DNA of 64,000 nt from Bog-793 sp963803025. GTDB taxonomy: Bacteria > Actinomycetota > Acidimicrobiia > Acidimicrobiales > Bog-793. Made by a program: the position numbers and the translations under genes. Location of the stretch: positions 62,001 through 126,000 of the forward strand of contig CAWDKZ010000004.1 of NCBI GenBank assembly GCA_963803025.1. Reading direction: 5' to 3'. Of the stretch, positions 1-9,324 are shown piece by piece (positions within the stretch are counted from its first letter, which is position 1; every line of letters starts with the position of its first letter). The notes below the pieces were generated by a model. That model was not told the origin of the DNA. It was given only the letters and a program-made list of their open reading frames with translations, and made no database searches.

Positions 1-2173
1 GTTGGGCGCAGAGGCCGACCGCGGTCGCGACCCGTGGCCAGCTGCCGTCGGGGCGCAGTTCCCAGGAGTTCTCGTCGTCGGCGAGATCGAGCGTGAGGAT
101 GTCCTCCAACCGCCCGCAGAGCTCCGGCCCGCGCACCGGCACGATCGCCTCGATCCGCCGGTCGAGGTTGCGCTCCATGAGATCCGCCGAACCGATGAAG
201 TACGTCGCCGGGTTGCCGGTCCGCTCGACCGGGTCCTGCCGCGCGAGCGCCGTCGCGGCGAGGACCTCGGCCGCGGGCACCCCGAAGCGGTAGATCCGCG
301 AGTGCTCGAGGTAGCGGCCGACGACCGATCGCACCGTGATCGTCGAGGAGAGCCCGGGAATCCCCGGGCGCAGGCAGCACAGGCCGCGCACCAAAAGGTC
401 GATGCGCACCCCCGCCTGGGAGGCCTCGTAGAGGGCGTCGATGACCACGGGGTCCGTCAGCCCGTTCACCTTGATGACGATCCGGCCGTTCTCGCCGGCG
501 TCGCGCTCGCGGGCGATCTCCTCGAGCACCCAGGGACGGAAGCGGGTCGGCGCCAGGATGAGCGAGCGGGTCTCGACCGCCCGGGAGAACCCCGTCAGGC
601 GGTTGAAGAGGGCGGTGAGGTCCTCGCCGAGCACGGGGTCGGCAGTCAACAGCCCGAGGTCCTCGTAGATGCGGGCGGTGTCGGAGTTGTAGTTGCCGGT
701 GCCGACGTGGCAGTAGCGACGGATCCCGTCGTCCTCCCGCCGCACGACGAGCGACGTCTTGGAGTGCGTCTTCAGCCCGACGACGCCGTAGACGACGTGG
801 ACGCCGGCCTCCTCGAGCTGCCGGGCCCAGACGATGTTGCGCTGCTCGTCGAAGCGCGCCTGCAGCTCGACGAGGGCCGCGACCTGCTTGCCGGACTCGG
901 CGGCGCGCACGAGCGCCGTCACGAAGGGGCGGTCGCCCGAGGTCCGGTACAGCGTCTGCTTGATCGCGAGCACGTCGGGGTCCTGCGCGGCCTGCGAGAT
1001 GAACTCCTCGACCGACGAGGCGAACGAGTCGTAGGGGTGGTGGACGAGCACGTCGCGCTCGCGCAGCAAAGCGAAGATGTCGACGGGGGCGCCGGTCTCG
1101 GTCATGAGCCGGGGCGGCGTGCGCGGCGAGTAGGACGGCAGGCTGAGATCGGGACGGTCGAGCGCGACGATCGACCAGAGCTGGCCGAGGTCGAGCGGCG
1201 CCGCCGAGTGGTAGACGTCGACCTCGCCGAGCTCGAGCTCCCGGCGCAGGAACTCGACGATCTCCTGGGGCATCCCCGGTCCGACCTCGAGTCGCACGGC
1301 CCGGCCGAAACGCCTCTGGCGCAGCTCGAACTCGACCGCGGCCAACAGGTCGTCGTCCTCGGAGTCGTCGATGTCGAGGTCGGCGTTGCGCGTCACGCGG
1401 AAGGCGTGACACGACCCGATCCGCATCTCGGGGAACAGATCGCTGAGATTCGCCGCGATCACCTGCTCGAGGGGCACGAAGCGCTCGCCGTCGATGCGCA
1501 CGAAGCGCGGGAGCGACGGCGGGACCTTCACGCGCGCGAAACGGCCCTCCCCGGTGACCGGGTCCTCGACCGAGACGGCGAGGTTGAGCGACAGGTTCGA
1601 GATGTAGGGGAAGGGATGGCCGGGGTCGACGGCGAGCGGCGTGAGGACCGGGAACATGTCGCGCTCGAAGTGGTGCCGCAGCCGGCGCTGGTCGGCGGGG
1701 CCGAGATCGACGTAGTCGACGATCTCGATGCCGGCGGCGGACAACCCCGGCCGGACGGCGTCGTTGAAGATCCGCGCGTGGGTCTCGACGAGCCCCGTCA
1801 CCTGCTCGCGCAGCGCTTCCAGCGTCTCGGACACCGAGCGGCCGTCGGGGAAACGCTGGCGCCGGCCGGCGTCGAGCTGGTTCTTCAGCCCCGCCACCCG
1901 GACCTGGAAGAACTCGTCGAGCCCGGTCGAGAAGATCGCGAGGAACTTCGAACGCTCGAGGAGCGGCAGGGTCTCCTGGTCGGCGAGGGCGAGCACCCGG
2001 GCCGCGAACTCGAGCCACGACAGCTCCCGGTTGAGAAAACGCGCCGGGCCGAAGCTCTCCCGCGCGGCGCCGCGGCCCGCGCCGTCCGGCGCCGGCGCGA
2101 CCGGCGCGGCGGGCCCGAGGTCCGGCATCGGCACGGGCGGCGCGGTCGGCTCGACGAGTGGCTCGGTGGTCAT
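1..2173 (-). CDS. ppk1: Polyphosphate kinase (PPK1), C-terminus cut by window edge
   Basis: Makes inorganic polyphosphate from the ATP gamma-phosphate, reversibly, in the cytoplasm. The minus-strand frame opens with ATG at 2173 and stays open to the window edge, giving about 724 codons. After a Pro/Ala-rich leader of about 45 residues comes the family signature FLNRELSWLEF (residues 46-56), then LDEFFQVRVAGL, the DVLVHHPYDSF motif, and KTHSK with the phospho-accepting His near residue 470 in the GLKTHSK context. The last visible residues resemble the usual PPK1 C-terminus, so only a few residues are missing. A TAGCCT box seven bases upstream of the ATG suggests a leaderless transcript. It diverges from the SEDS gene. 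Polyphosphate and the stringent response (rel, further along) are often functionally linked, but no shared operon is seen here. Confidence 0.95.
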   Translation of the reverse strand, partial: MTTEPLVEPTAPPVPMPDLGPAAPVAPAPDGAGRGAARESFGPARFLNRELSWLEFAARVLALADQETLPLLERSKFLAIFSTGLDEFFQVRVAGLKNQLDAGRRQRFPDGRSVSETLEALREQVTGLVETHARIFNDAVRPGLSAAGIEIVDYVDLGPADQRRLRHHFERDMFPVLTPLAVDPGHPFPYISNLSLNLAVSVEDPVTGEGRFARVKVPPSLPRFVRIDGERFVPLEQVIAANLSDLFPEMRIGSCHAFRVTRNADLDIDDSEDDDLLAAVEFELRQRRFGRAVRLEVGPGMPQEIVEFLRRELELGEVDVYHSAAPLDLGQLWSIVALDRPDLSLPSYSPRTPPRLMTETGAPVDIFALLRERDVLVHHPYDSFASSVEEFISQAAQDPDVLAIKQTLYRTSGDRPFVTALVRAAESGKQVAALVELQARFDEQRNIVWARQLEEAGVHVVYGVVGLKTHSKTSLVVRREDDGIRRYCHVGTGNYNSDTARIYEDLGLLTADPVLGEDLTALFNRLTGFSRAVETRSLILAPTRFRPWVLEEIARERDAGENGRIVIKVNGLTDPVVIDALYEASQAGVRIDLLVRGLCCLRPGIPGLSSTITVRSVVGRYLEHSRIYRFGVPAAEVLAATALARQDPVERTGNPATYFIGSADLMERNLDRRIEAIVPVRGPELCGRLEDILTLDLADDENSWELRPDGSWPRVATAVGLCAQ

Positions 2174-2228
2174 CGGCACCAGGCTACCTGGCCAAGTGCG
2201 ATGCCCCCTTTCAACTACCGTACGGGGC
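2174..2228. promoter_or_regulatory. Divergent leaderless promoter pair, ppk1 / SEDS gene
   Basis: Only 55 bases separate the two divergent start codons. On the minus strand TAGCCT (2186-2181) sits seven bases before the ppk1 ATG. On the plus strand TACCGT (2216-2221) sits seven bases before GTG 2229. Both match a TAnnnT -10 box placed so that transcription would begin at or next to the start codon. I see no good -35 boxes. Confidence 0.5.
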
Positions 2229-3596
2229 GTGACGCTCGTCGCTCCCCGGCGCCGCGCGAAGCCCCGTCGGCGCACCGAGGCCGGCCTGCTCTGCGTCGGG
2301 GCGATCGTCGTCCTCTCGGCGACGCTCCTCGAGTCGCTCGCCGCGACGAACGCGCTCCCGGACCACGTCGTCGGGTTCATCGCCGGCCTCGTCGTCGTCG
2401 CCGTCGGCGTCCAGGTCGTCAACCGCCGGCTCGCGCCGCACGCCGACCCGGTCATCGTGCCGGTGGCGCTCCTCCTGAACGGCCTGGGCTACGTGATGAT
2501 CGAGCGGGGCGACCCGTCGCGGGCGGGCGAGCAGCTCGCCTGGACGGCGATCGGGCTCGTGCTCTACGCGGCCGTGCTCCTCGTCGTGAGGCGCAGCCGC
2601 GACCTCGAGCGCTACCGCTACCTGCTCGCCATCTGCGCCTTTCTGCTCCTCGTCGCGCCGCTGCTGCCCGGGATCGGCGAGAAGATCAACGGCGCGCGCC
2701 TGTGGGTGCACCTCTCCTCGATCGAGTTCCAGCCGGTCGAGATCGCCAAGCTGTTGCTCGTGATCTTCTTCGCGTCGTATTTCATCGACAAGCGCGAGCT
2801 GCTCACGGTCCCGACCCAGCGGATCGGCAACCGGCTGTTCCCCGACCTGCGGGCCTTCGGGCCGATGCTCGTCGCCGGTGTGATGGCGCTCCTCATCATC
2901 ATCGCCGAGCACGACATCGGCTTCTCGCTCCTGTTGTTCGTCGTCTTCCTCTTGATGATCTGGCTGACGACGGGGCGCTGGACCCACGTCGCCATCGGCC
3001 TCGTCGTCTTCGTGCTGGCGACCTACGTCGCGAGCCACGTGCTCGGCCAGGTGAACGAGCGCATCACGGACTGGCTCAACCCGTGGGCGAACGCGCTGGG
3101 GACCGGTTACCAGCCGGTCCAGGGCGAGCTCGCCTTCGCCCGCGGCGGGTGGTTCGGGACGGGGATCGGCTTCGGGATCGCGGCCCGGGTGCTGCCGGTG
3201 TCGTCGAGCGACTTCATCTTCGCGGTGATCGGCGAGGAGCTCGGCCTCGTCGGCGCGACGGCCGTCGTCTGCTGCTACGCCATCATCGTCGGCGCCGGAC
3301 TGCGCGCGGCGCGGCGCGCGCGATCCGAGTTCGCGCGTCTCGTCGCCGCCGGACTGACGGCGACGCTCGGCCTCCAGGCCTTCCTCATCATGGCCGGCGA
3401 CACGCGCCTGCTGCCCCTGACGGGCGTGACGCTCCCCTTCGTCTCCTACGGGGGCTCCTCGCTCGTCGCCAACTACGCGCTCCTGGCGCTCGTGATGCGG
3501 ATCTCGAACGAGGGCAATCAGCCGGCGGCCGAGCCGTCGGTGCCGAGCTGGGCGAAGAGCGCCGAGTCGACGACGACGCGGGCCGACGCTCCCTGA
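2229..3596 (+). CDS. SEDS-family FtsW/RodA-like peptidoglycan polymerase
   Basis: Predicted polytopic membrane protein of 455 residues. SEDS proteins polymerise glycan strands from lipid II together with a class B penicillin-binding protein. Hydrophobic segments run throughout. Family landmarks are EFQPVEIAKL (near residue 167, the usual FQPSELAKL block), EHDIGFSLLL and the C-terminal LPFVSYGGSS loop (near 402). GTG 2229 is chosen because hydrophobic coding begins soon after it, it follows a TAnnnT box by seven bases, and the upstream continuation overlaps ppk1 antisense. Its last 79 bases overlap the 3' end of the convergent bifunctional-nuclease gene. This is the first of two SEDS genes in the window. 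No PBP or ftsZ is adjacent, so ftsW versus rodA cannot be decided. Confidence 0.85.
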   Translation: MTLVAPRRRAKPRRRTEAGLLCVGAIVVLSATLLESLAATNALPDHVVGFIAGLVVVAVGVQVVNRRLAPHADPVIVPVALLLNGLGYVMIERGDPSRAGEQLAWTAIGLVLYAAVLLVVRRSRDLERYRYLLAICAFLLLVAPLLPGIGEKINGARLWVHLSSIEFQPVEIAKLLLVIFFASYFIDKRELLTVPTQRIGNRLFPDLRAFGPMLVAGVMALLIIIAEHDIGFSLLLFVVFLLMIWLTTGRWTHVAIGLVVFVLATYVASHVLGQVNERITDWLNPWANALGTGYQPVQGELAFARGGWFGTGIGFGIAARVLPVSSSDFIFAVIGEELGLVGATAVVCCYAIIVGAGLRAARRARSEFARLVAAGLTATLGLQAFLIMAGDTRLLPLTGVTLPFVSYGGSSLVANYALLALVMRISNEGNQPAAEPSVPSWAKSAESTTTRADAP

Positions 3597-4102
3597 CGCA
3601 GCGCCAGCGCGACGGCGTCCGAGGGCCGGCAGGCGACGACGTGCTCGCCGCCGGGGCCCTCGATGACGATCTCGGCGTAGAAGGCGCCCTGGCTGTAGCC
3701 GGTGATGCGCGCGACCTCCACCCAGCCGCCGAGACGGCCGACGACGTCGACAAAGAGCTCGTGGGTGAGGGGCTTCGGCGTCGGCCGCCCGCGCAGCACG
3801 AAGCCGATCGCGGTGCCCTCGGCGAAGCCGATCGGGATGGTGAGCCGCCGGTTCGGCGGCGCGATCTCCTCGAGGATGAGGAACGGGTTCGGGTTCGGCA
3901 GCACCATCGCCGCCTCGAGGACGCGCACCGCGACGAAGTCGTCCCGGGCGGCCGCTTCCCCGTCCCCGGCCGCCGCGGCGAGCGCGGGCGACGACCCGAC
4001 GGTGAGGTCGGGCGCGTCGCCGCCGGCGGGCGCCTCGAGAGGAGCCGCGGTGGCGTCGGGCGCCTCGACCTTGGTGCCGGTCTTGCGCGGTCTCGGTGTC
4101 AT
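3518..4102 (-). CDS. Bifunctional nuclease family (DUF151/BFN) protein
   Basis: Protein of 194 residues. An Ala/Pro/Asp-rich N-terminal tail of about 60 residues precedes a BFN domain. Recognisable family blocks are RRLTIPIGFAEGTAIGF, PLTHELFVDVVGRLGG and ACRPSDAVALALR. Members have reported DNase/RNase activity, but the cellular role in bacteria is poorly defined. The ATG overlaps the rodA stop (ATGA, 4102-4099), so it is probably translationally coupled as the last gene of the long rel-to-bfn operon. Its 3' end runs 79 bases into the convergent SEDS gene, so the last ~25 codons are shared antisense DNA. Mycobacteria have a similar single-domain BFN protein. Confidence 0.85.
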   Translation of the reverse strand: MTPRPRKTGTKVEAPDATAAPLEAPAGGDAPDLTVGSSPALAAAAGDGEAAARDDFVAVRVLEAAMVLPNPNPFLILEEIAPPNRRLTIPIGFAEGTAIGFVLRGRPTPKPLTHELFVDVVGRLGGWVEVARITGYSQGAFYAEIVIEGPGGEHVVACRPSDAVALALRQGASARVVVDSALFAQLGTDGSAAG

Positions 4103-5259
4103 CGTGGGCGGCTCCGGTGCAGTTCGACATTGACGACGACGCCGACCGCAACGAAACAGGCGATGAGCGCCGAGCCCCCGTACGAGATGAACGGGAGCGG
4201 GATCCCCGTGATCGGCATGATCCCGGTCGCCATGCCGATGTTCTCAAAGACCGAGACCACCAGGAACGCCAGCACGCCGGCGCAGAGCAGACGCCCGAGG
4301 GAGTCGCGCGCGACCTGGATCGCCCGGAAGACACGGTAGCCGACGAGGCCGTACAGCCCGATGACGATCGCCGAGCCGAGGAAGCCGAGCTGTTCGCCGA
4401 TCGCCGAGAAGATGAAGTCGGCGTACTGGAACGGCACGTAGGCGAGGTTCGTCTCGAGCCCGTGGAACAGTCCGGTCCCGCTCAGCCGTCCGGCGCCGAT
4501 CGCCGTCTTCGACTCGATGACGTTGTAGTTGAGCGTCCGGTAGCTGCCGGTGTCCTGGTGGAGGAAGGCGGTGAGACGGTCGAGCTGGTAGCGGTTGAGC
4601 ACGTGGAGCACGACGGCGCAAGTGAAGCCTACGATCGCCAGCGCGGCGAGGCCCGCCAGGAAGCGCAGGCGGACCCCCCCGACGAACAGCATCACGAACA
4701 GCACCGCGGCGAGCAGGAGCGCGGTGCCGATGTCCGGCTGCGCCACGATGAGCAGCATCGGGACGCCCGCCAGCGCGACGAGCGTCGCGATCGAGGGCAC
4801 GTTGAGCACCCGTTCGTGGCGCGCCAGGTACACGGCGATGACGGCGATCACGGCGAGGACGGCGAACTCCGACGGCTGGAACTGGAAGCCGGCGAACGAG
4901 ATCCAGCGCTGGGCGCCGTTCTCGGAATGGCCGATCGCCTTCACCGCGACGAGGGCGAGCACGACGGCGCCGTAGAAGACGTACCCCCACTCCTCGAGCC
5001 GCCGGTAGTCGACGAGCGCGCAGACGACCATCGCGCCCGTGCCGACCACGTCGTAGGCGATCTGACGCTTCAGGTAGTACGAGGGCTCGAGCGGGTAGGC
5101 CGAGCGCGTCGCCGAGTACACCATCACGGCCCCGACCGCGCCGAGCACGAGGATTGCCACCACGAGCGCGAAATCGACCTGGCGCAGGACGGCGACCGCG
5201 GCGTTGTCCTCCTTGCGGCGCGCGACGCGCGCACGCCGCGTGAGGAGATGGGCCGCCAC
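4099..5259 (-). CDS. rodA: Rod-shape SEDS polymerase RodA
   Basis: Membrane peptidoglycan polymerase of 386 residues acting in lateral wall elongation. The first membrane segment follows a short basic tail (LLTRRARVARRK). Landmarks are FQFQPSEFAVL (near residue 125), QPDIGTALLL (near 175) and IPLPFISYGGSAL (near 355). GTG 5259 is chosen because the basic head and first membrane segment fit the family length. A longer reading would extend into the aroE 3' region. The stop overlaps the bfn ATG. The gene lies 79 bases downstream of aroE on the same strand. It is closer in length and motifs to RodA/FtsW of other actinobacteria than the 2229-3596 gene, but no PBP2 gene is adjacent. Confidence 0.88.
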   Translation of the reverse strand: MAAHLLTRRARVARRKEDNAAVAVLRQVDFALVVAILVLGAVGAVMVYSATRSAYPLEPSYYLKRQIAYDVVGTGAMVVCALVDYRRLEEWGYVFYGAVVLALVAVKAIGHSENGAQRWISFAGFQFQPSEFAVLAVIAVIAVYLARHERVLNVPSIATLVALAGVPMLLIVAQPDIGTALLLAAVLFVMLFVGGVRLRFLAGLAALAIVGFTCAVVLHVLNRYQLDRLTAFLHQDTGSYRTLNYNVIESKTAIGAGRLSGTGLFHGLETNLAYVPFQYADFIFSAIGEQLGFLGSAIVIGLYGLVGYRVFRAIQVARDSLGRLLCAGVLAFLVVSVFENIGMATGIMPITGIPLPFISYGGSALIACFVAVGVVVNVELHRSRPR

Positions 5260-5338
5260 GACCCGACAGGTTACCGGCCGTCCGGCGTGCGGATTTGCCG
5301 CGCCGCGCGCACGCCCCCGGCGCGACGGGCTCAGCCCA

Positions 5339-6199
5339 TCACGCGCTGCGGCTGATCCCCAGGGCCTCGAACATCGCGTCGATCGGCGGCGTCTCGCCGG
5401 TGAACAGCGCCACCTGGCGGGCGGCCTGGTGCACGAGCATGCCGAGACCGTTGCGGACGCGGGCCCCTTGGGCGCCGGCGAGGGCGAGGAACTCGGTGAC
5501 GGGGGGCGCGTAGACGACGTCGACGACGAGCTGGTCGGCACCGAGGTGCCGGGTGATCGACTCCCAGCCCCCGGCGTACCCCGTGACGACGCTGGCGGAC
5601 CCGACCGACGTCGCCTGGACGACGAGCGCGGCCGAGGCGACCTCGCGCGGTTCGGCCACCCGACCGGCCGCACCGGCGAGCGCGGCGGCGGCGGCGGCGT
5701 TGGCGGCGGTCCGGTCGACGACGAGGACCTCGCTGGCCCCGGCGTCACCGAGCGCGGCGACGACGGCCCGCGCCGTCGGGCCGGCGCCGACGACGGCACA
5801 GACCCGGCCCGCCGGTCTGAACCGCCAGGTTTCGGCGAGGTCGTCGAGGAGGCCCGGGCCGTCGGTGTTCTCCGCGACGGCGCGTCCCGCGGAGAACACG
5901 ACGGTGTTCGCCGCGCCGATCCGTTCGACCGCCGCCGAGCGCGCCGCGCAGGCCGCGGCGGCGGCGACCTTGTGCGGCGTCGTCACCGAAAGGCCCCGCA
6001 GGCCCTGGGCCGCGGCCACCTCGAGCGCCCGCTCGACCTCGCCGGCACGGACGAGGAAGGCCCCGTAGCTCCACTCGAGACCGAGCGCGGCGTAGGCCGC
6101 GTTGTGGATGACGGGCGAGAGCGAGTGCGCGACCGGGTCGCCGATCACGCCGGCGGCGACCGTGCGCCCGACGGGCGTCGCACCGTCGAGGCCGATCAC
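5339..6199 (-). CDS. aroE: Shikimate dehydrogenase
   Basis: NADP-dependent reduction of 3-dehydroshikimate to shikimate in aromatic amino-acid synthesis, cytoplasmic. 286 residues. The substrate domain carries SLSP (26-29), TTPHK with catalytic Lys77, Asn98 in the AANTV block and NTDG with Asp113. It is followed by the NADP-binding VVGAGPTARAV region and a C-terminal substrate-closing part. The GTG start overlaps the ruvX stop (GTGA, 6199-6196). In many actinobacteria ruvX and aroE are separated by mltG; here they touch directly. Confidence 0.93.
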   Translation of the reverse strand: MIGLDGATPVGRTVAAGVIGDPVAHSLSPVIHNAAYAALGLEWSYGAFLVRAGEVERALEVAAAQGLRGLSVTTPHKVAAAAACAARSAAVERIGAANTVVFSAGRAVAENTDGPGLLDDLAETWRFRPAGRVCAVVGAGPTARAVVAALGDAGASEVLVVDRTAANAAAAAALAGAAGRVAEPREVASAALVVQATSVGSASVVTGYAGGWESITRHLGADQLVVDVVYAPPVTEFLALAGAQGARVRNGLGMLVHQAARQVALFTGETPPIDAMFEALGISRSA

Positions 6200-6711
6200 G
6201 CCGGACGCTCGCGATCGAGGTACGCCTGGAGGATGACGGCCGCCGCGCCGGCGTCGACCGGCGCCCGGTCGGCGTGGGCCCGCTCCCTCTGCCGGCGGCC
6301 GGACCGTGCGCCCAGCCGGCCGGTCCCGGGTGCGGCCAGGCCGGCCTCGCGCCGCCGGCGGCCGGCCTCGACCGTCGAGAACCGCTCGTCGATGGTCTCC
6401 ACCGGGACCGGGAGCACGCGGGAGAGCCGCGCCGTCTCGGCGATGACCCGCCCCGCCGCCAGTCCGATCGTCCCGTCGAGGCTGAGGGGCACGCCGACGA
6501 CGACGAGGTGAGCGCCGAGATCACCGACGAGCTTCGCCAGCGCCTCGTGGTCGGCCCCCTCGTCGCCGCTGCGGGCGAGGATGCCCCGCGGCACGGCGAC
6601 CGTGCGGGCCGAGTCCGTGACGGCGAGGCCGATCCGTGCCTCGCCGAGGTCGACGCCGAGACAGCGACCCGGCTCCGCCCCCGGCGCCCCGCCGAGCCCG
6701 GGCCCGCTCAC
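6196..6711 (-). CDS. ruvX: Putative pre-16S rRNA nuclease / Holliday-junction resolvase-like YqgF
   Basis: Single-domain RNase H-fold protein of 171 residues. The first catalytic Asp lies in CLGVDLGEARIGLA (around residue 21), VVVGVPLSLDGT forms the second strand-loop, and ETIDERFST holds the family Glu. The extreme C-terminus has the acidic VDAGAAAVILQAYLD helix. YqgF homologues mature 16S rRNA 5' ends and have been proposed to act at Holliday junctions. GTG 6711 overlaps the alaS stop, and its own stop overlaps the aroE start, giving tight coupling on both sides. A basic Arg/Gly-rich insertion (residues ~120-145) replaces the usual short loop. Confidence 0.88.
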   Translation of the reverse strand: MSGPGLGGAPGAEPGRCLGVDLGEARIGLAVTDSARTVAVPRGILARSGDEGADHEALAKLVGDLGAHLVVVGVPLSLDGTIGLAAGRVIAETARLSRVLPVPVETIDERFSTVEAGRRRREAGLAAPGTGRLGARSGRRQRERAHADRAPVDAGAAAVILQAYLDRERPA

Positions 6712-9320
6712 GGGGACCCGAGCCGCGTCCGGAGGGTCGCCGCCGCGGCGTCGATGGCGCCGAGGTCACGGCCGCCCGCGGTGGCGAGCTCGGGTGATCC
6801 GCCCCCGCCGCCGCCGACGACGGCCGCCGCGGCCGAGGCGACGGCGCGCGCGTCGACGCCGCTCGCCGCGGTCACGGCGACGACGATCGCGACGCGCCCG
6901 TCGCCGGTCGCGCCAATGAGCCCGACGGCGTCGACCCCCGCCTCGCGGCGCGTCGCGAGGGCGAGCTCCCGCAGGGCCGCCGGGTCGACACCGTCACAAC
7001 GGGCGATGACGGTCCCGGCGTCGGCGGAGGCCGCGAGCTCCTTCGCCTCGGCGGCGATCGACTGCGACCGCAGGCGGCGCAGTTCGTCGGCGAGGGCGCG
7101 TTCGCGCTCGACGAGCCGGTCGACCGCGTCGACGAGCTTGTCGGGCACGGTGTGCAGCGCCGTCGCGGCGCGGACGACGACCGAGGTGAGCTTGCGGATC
7201 TCGGCCAGGGATCCTTCGCCCGTCGTCGCCTCGATCCGGCGGGTGTTCGCGCCGATCGAGCTCTCCGAGACGATGCGGAACGGCCCGATCGTGCCGAGCG
7301 CCGAGACGTGGGTGCCGCCGCAGAACTCGACCGACTCCGGTCCGGCTCGCACGACGCGGACGATCTCGCCGTACTTCTCGCCGAAAAAGGCGATGGCGCC
7401 TGCCTTCTCGGCGTCGGCTCGGGGCATCTCTTCGACGCGGACCGGCGAATCGCCGAGGATCGCCCTCGAGACCATGTCCTCGACCCTCGCGAGTTCGTCC
7501 GCCGTGACCGCGGCGAAGTGGCTGAAGTCGAAGCGCAGACGGTCGGGCGCGACGAGCGATCCCTGCTGCTTCACGTGTTCGCCGAGCACGGCGCGCAACG
7601 CCCAGTGGAGCAGGTGCGTCGCCGTGTGATTGCGCCGGATCGACTCCCGGCGCGCGACGTCGATGGACGCGGCCACCTCGGCGCCGGCGGCGAGCACGCC
7701 CGTCGAGACGTAGCCCGTGTGGCGGGTGATCCCGTCGGCCGACGTCGTGTCGAGGACGCGGAAGGTGCCCGTCGACCCGACGATCGTGCCGGTGTCGCCG
7801 ACCTGGCCGCCGCTCTCGGCGTAGAAGGGCGTCCGGTCGAGGAACACGTCGGCGAGCTCGGCGCCCGCGGGCGGCCTCTCGCCGTCGACGTTGGCGAAGC
7901 CGTCGGCCTCGTCACGGGTCTCGATCCCGAGCACCCGCGCCGCGGCCGCGGTCTCCGTGTAGCCGAGGAAGACGGTCGGGCCGAAGGCCTCGAGGATCTC
8001 GCGTGCTCCCGCGTGTCCGGCCTCGCTCGTCGCCTGGCGCGCCGCGGCACGGCCCCGGTCGCGCTGCTCAGCCATCGCCGCCTCGAAGCCGGCGCGGTCG
8101 ACCTCGACGCCGCGGGACGCCGCGACCTCGACGGTGAGGTCGATCGGGAAGCCGTAGGTGTCGTGCAGCCTGAAGGCGGACTCGCCGGCGAGCACGCGCC
8201 CGCCCTTGGCGAGCTCGGTGTCGATGAGCTGCGAGCCGGCGCGCAGCGTGCGGCGGAAGGCCTCTTCCTCGTGGCCGACGACGGTCCGCACGAGCGAGGC
8301 GTCGCGCACGAGTTTCGGGTAGGCCGCGCCGAGCGTGGCCACGGCGGCGTCGGTGAGGTCGGGCAGCACGATCTCGGCGACGCCGAGGCGGTGGGCGCGC
8401 AACGCGGCGCGCCGCACGATGCGCCGCAGCACGTAGCCGCGCCCCTCGTTCGAGGGGAAGACGCCGTCGGAAACGAGGAAGGTCGTCGCGCGGGCGTGGT
8501 CGGCGAGGATGCGCAGGGCGACGTCGGTCGGCTCGTCCCGTCCGACGGGCGACTTCGTGAGGCGGGCCGCGGCCTCGACGATCGGCGCCAAGAGGTCGGT
8601 CTCGAAGAGCGATCCGACGCCCTGGAGCAGCGTGAGGATCCGTTCGAGCCCGGCGCCGGTGTCGATGTTCTTCTTCGGCAGGTCGACAAGCGTCCCGTCG
8701 GCGGACCGCTCGTACTGCATGAAGACGAGGTTCCAGATCTCGGTGTAGCGCTCTGAGTCCCCCCTCGCGGGGCCGCCCGGTGGACCGAAGCTCTCCCCGC
8801 GGTCGTAGTAGATCTCCGAGCACGGCCCGCACGGGCCGGTGTCGCCCATCTTCCAGAAGTTGTCGTCGCCCATCTTCTGGATGCGCTCGGCGGGGAGTTC
8901 CGCCGCCTCCTGCCAGATCCCCGCCGAGTCGTCGTCGGACTCGTGGATCGTGACCCAGAGCCTGTCCGGTTCGAAGCCGAGCACCTCGGTCACGAGCTCC
9001 CAGGCGTACGGGATCGCCAGCTCCTTGAAGTAGTCGCCGAAGCTGAAGTTGCCGAGCATCTCGAACAGCGTCTCGTGGCGCGCCGTCGTCCCGATGACGT
9101 CGATGTCCGACATGCGGAAGCAGGGCTGGATCGTCGTGGCGCGCTCGACCGGCGGTCGCTCCTCGCCCGTGAAGTACGGCTTGAACTGCACCATGCCGGC
9201 GATCGTGAACATCACCGACGGGTCGACGGGCACGAGGCTCGCCGGGGCGAGCGCGGCGTGCCCCCGCTCGACGAAGAAACGGGTGAACGCCGCCCGCAGC
9301 TGGTCGCTCGAGATCGTCAT
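6708..9320 (-). CDS. alaS: Alanyl-tRNA synthetase
   Basis: Charges tRNA-Ala and edits mischarged Ser/Gly. 870 residues, the usual length. The class II catalytic core opens with FTRFFVERGHAALAPASLVP. The editing domain has HTATHLLHWALR and the zinc-binding CGGTHVSALGTIG. The C-terminal DHHA1-like C-Ala domain ends with a glycine-rich VVGGGGGGSPELATAGG loop. ATG 9320 is chosen because it begins exactly at the conserved N-terminus; upstream in-frame codons are non-conserved. It lies four bases after the rarA stop and overlaps the ruvX start, inside the rel-to-bfn operon. Confidence 0.97.
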   Translation of the reverse strand: MTISSDQLRAAFTRFFVERGHAALAPASLVPVDPSVMFTIAGMVQFKPYFTGEERPPVERATTIQPCFRMSDIDVIGTTARHETLFEMLGNFSFGDYFKELAIPYAWELVTEVLGFEPDRLWVTIHESDDDSAGIWQEAAELPAERIQKMGDDNFWKMGDTGPCGPCSEIYYDRGESFGPPGGPARGDSERYTEIWNLVFMQYERSADGTLVDLPKKNIDTGAGLERILTLLQGVGSLFETDLLAPIVEAAARLTKSPVGRDEPTDVALRILADHARATTFLVSDGVFPSNEGRGYVLRRIVRRAALRAHRLGVAEIVLPDLTDAAVATLGAAYPKLVRDASLVRTVVGHEEEAFRRTLRAGSQLIDTELAKGGRVLAGESAFRLHDTYGFPIDLTVEVAASRGVEVDRAGFEAAMAEQRDRGRAAARQATSEAGHAGAREILEAFGPTVFLGYTETAAAARVLGIETRDEADGFANVDGERPPAGAELADVFLDRTPFYAESGGQVGDTGTIVGSTGTFRVLDTTSADGITRHTGYVSTGVLAAGAEVAASIDVARRESIRRNHTATHLLHWALRAVLGEHVKQQGSLVAPDRLRFDFSHFAAVTADELARVEDMVSRAILGDSPVRVEEMPRADAEKAGAIAFFGEKYGEIVRVVRAGPESVEFCGGTHVSALGTIGPFRIVSESSIGANTRRIEATTGEGSLAEIRKLTSVVVRAATALHTVPDKLVDAVDRLVERERALADELRRLRSQSIAAEAKELAASADAGTVIARCDGVDPAALRELALATRREAGVDAVGLIGATGDGRVAIVVAVTAASGVDARAVASAAAAVVGGGGGGSPELATAGGRDLGAIDAAAATLRTRLGSP

Positions 9321-9324
9321 GTCC

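Noticed and set aside
2..4339. Very long plus-strand open frame over ppk1 and the SEDS gene
   Set aside because: Its translation is Arg/Asp/Glu-rich and motif-free, an antisense shadow typical of GC-rich DNA, while the other frames carry clear conserved proteins.
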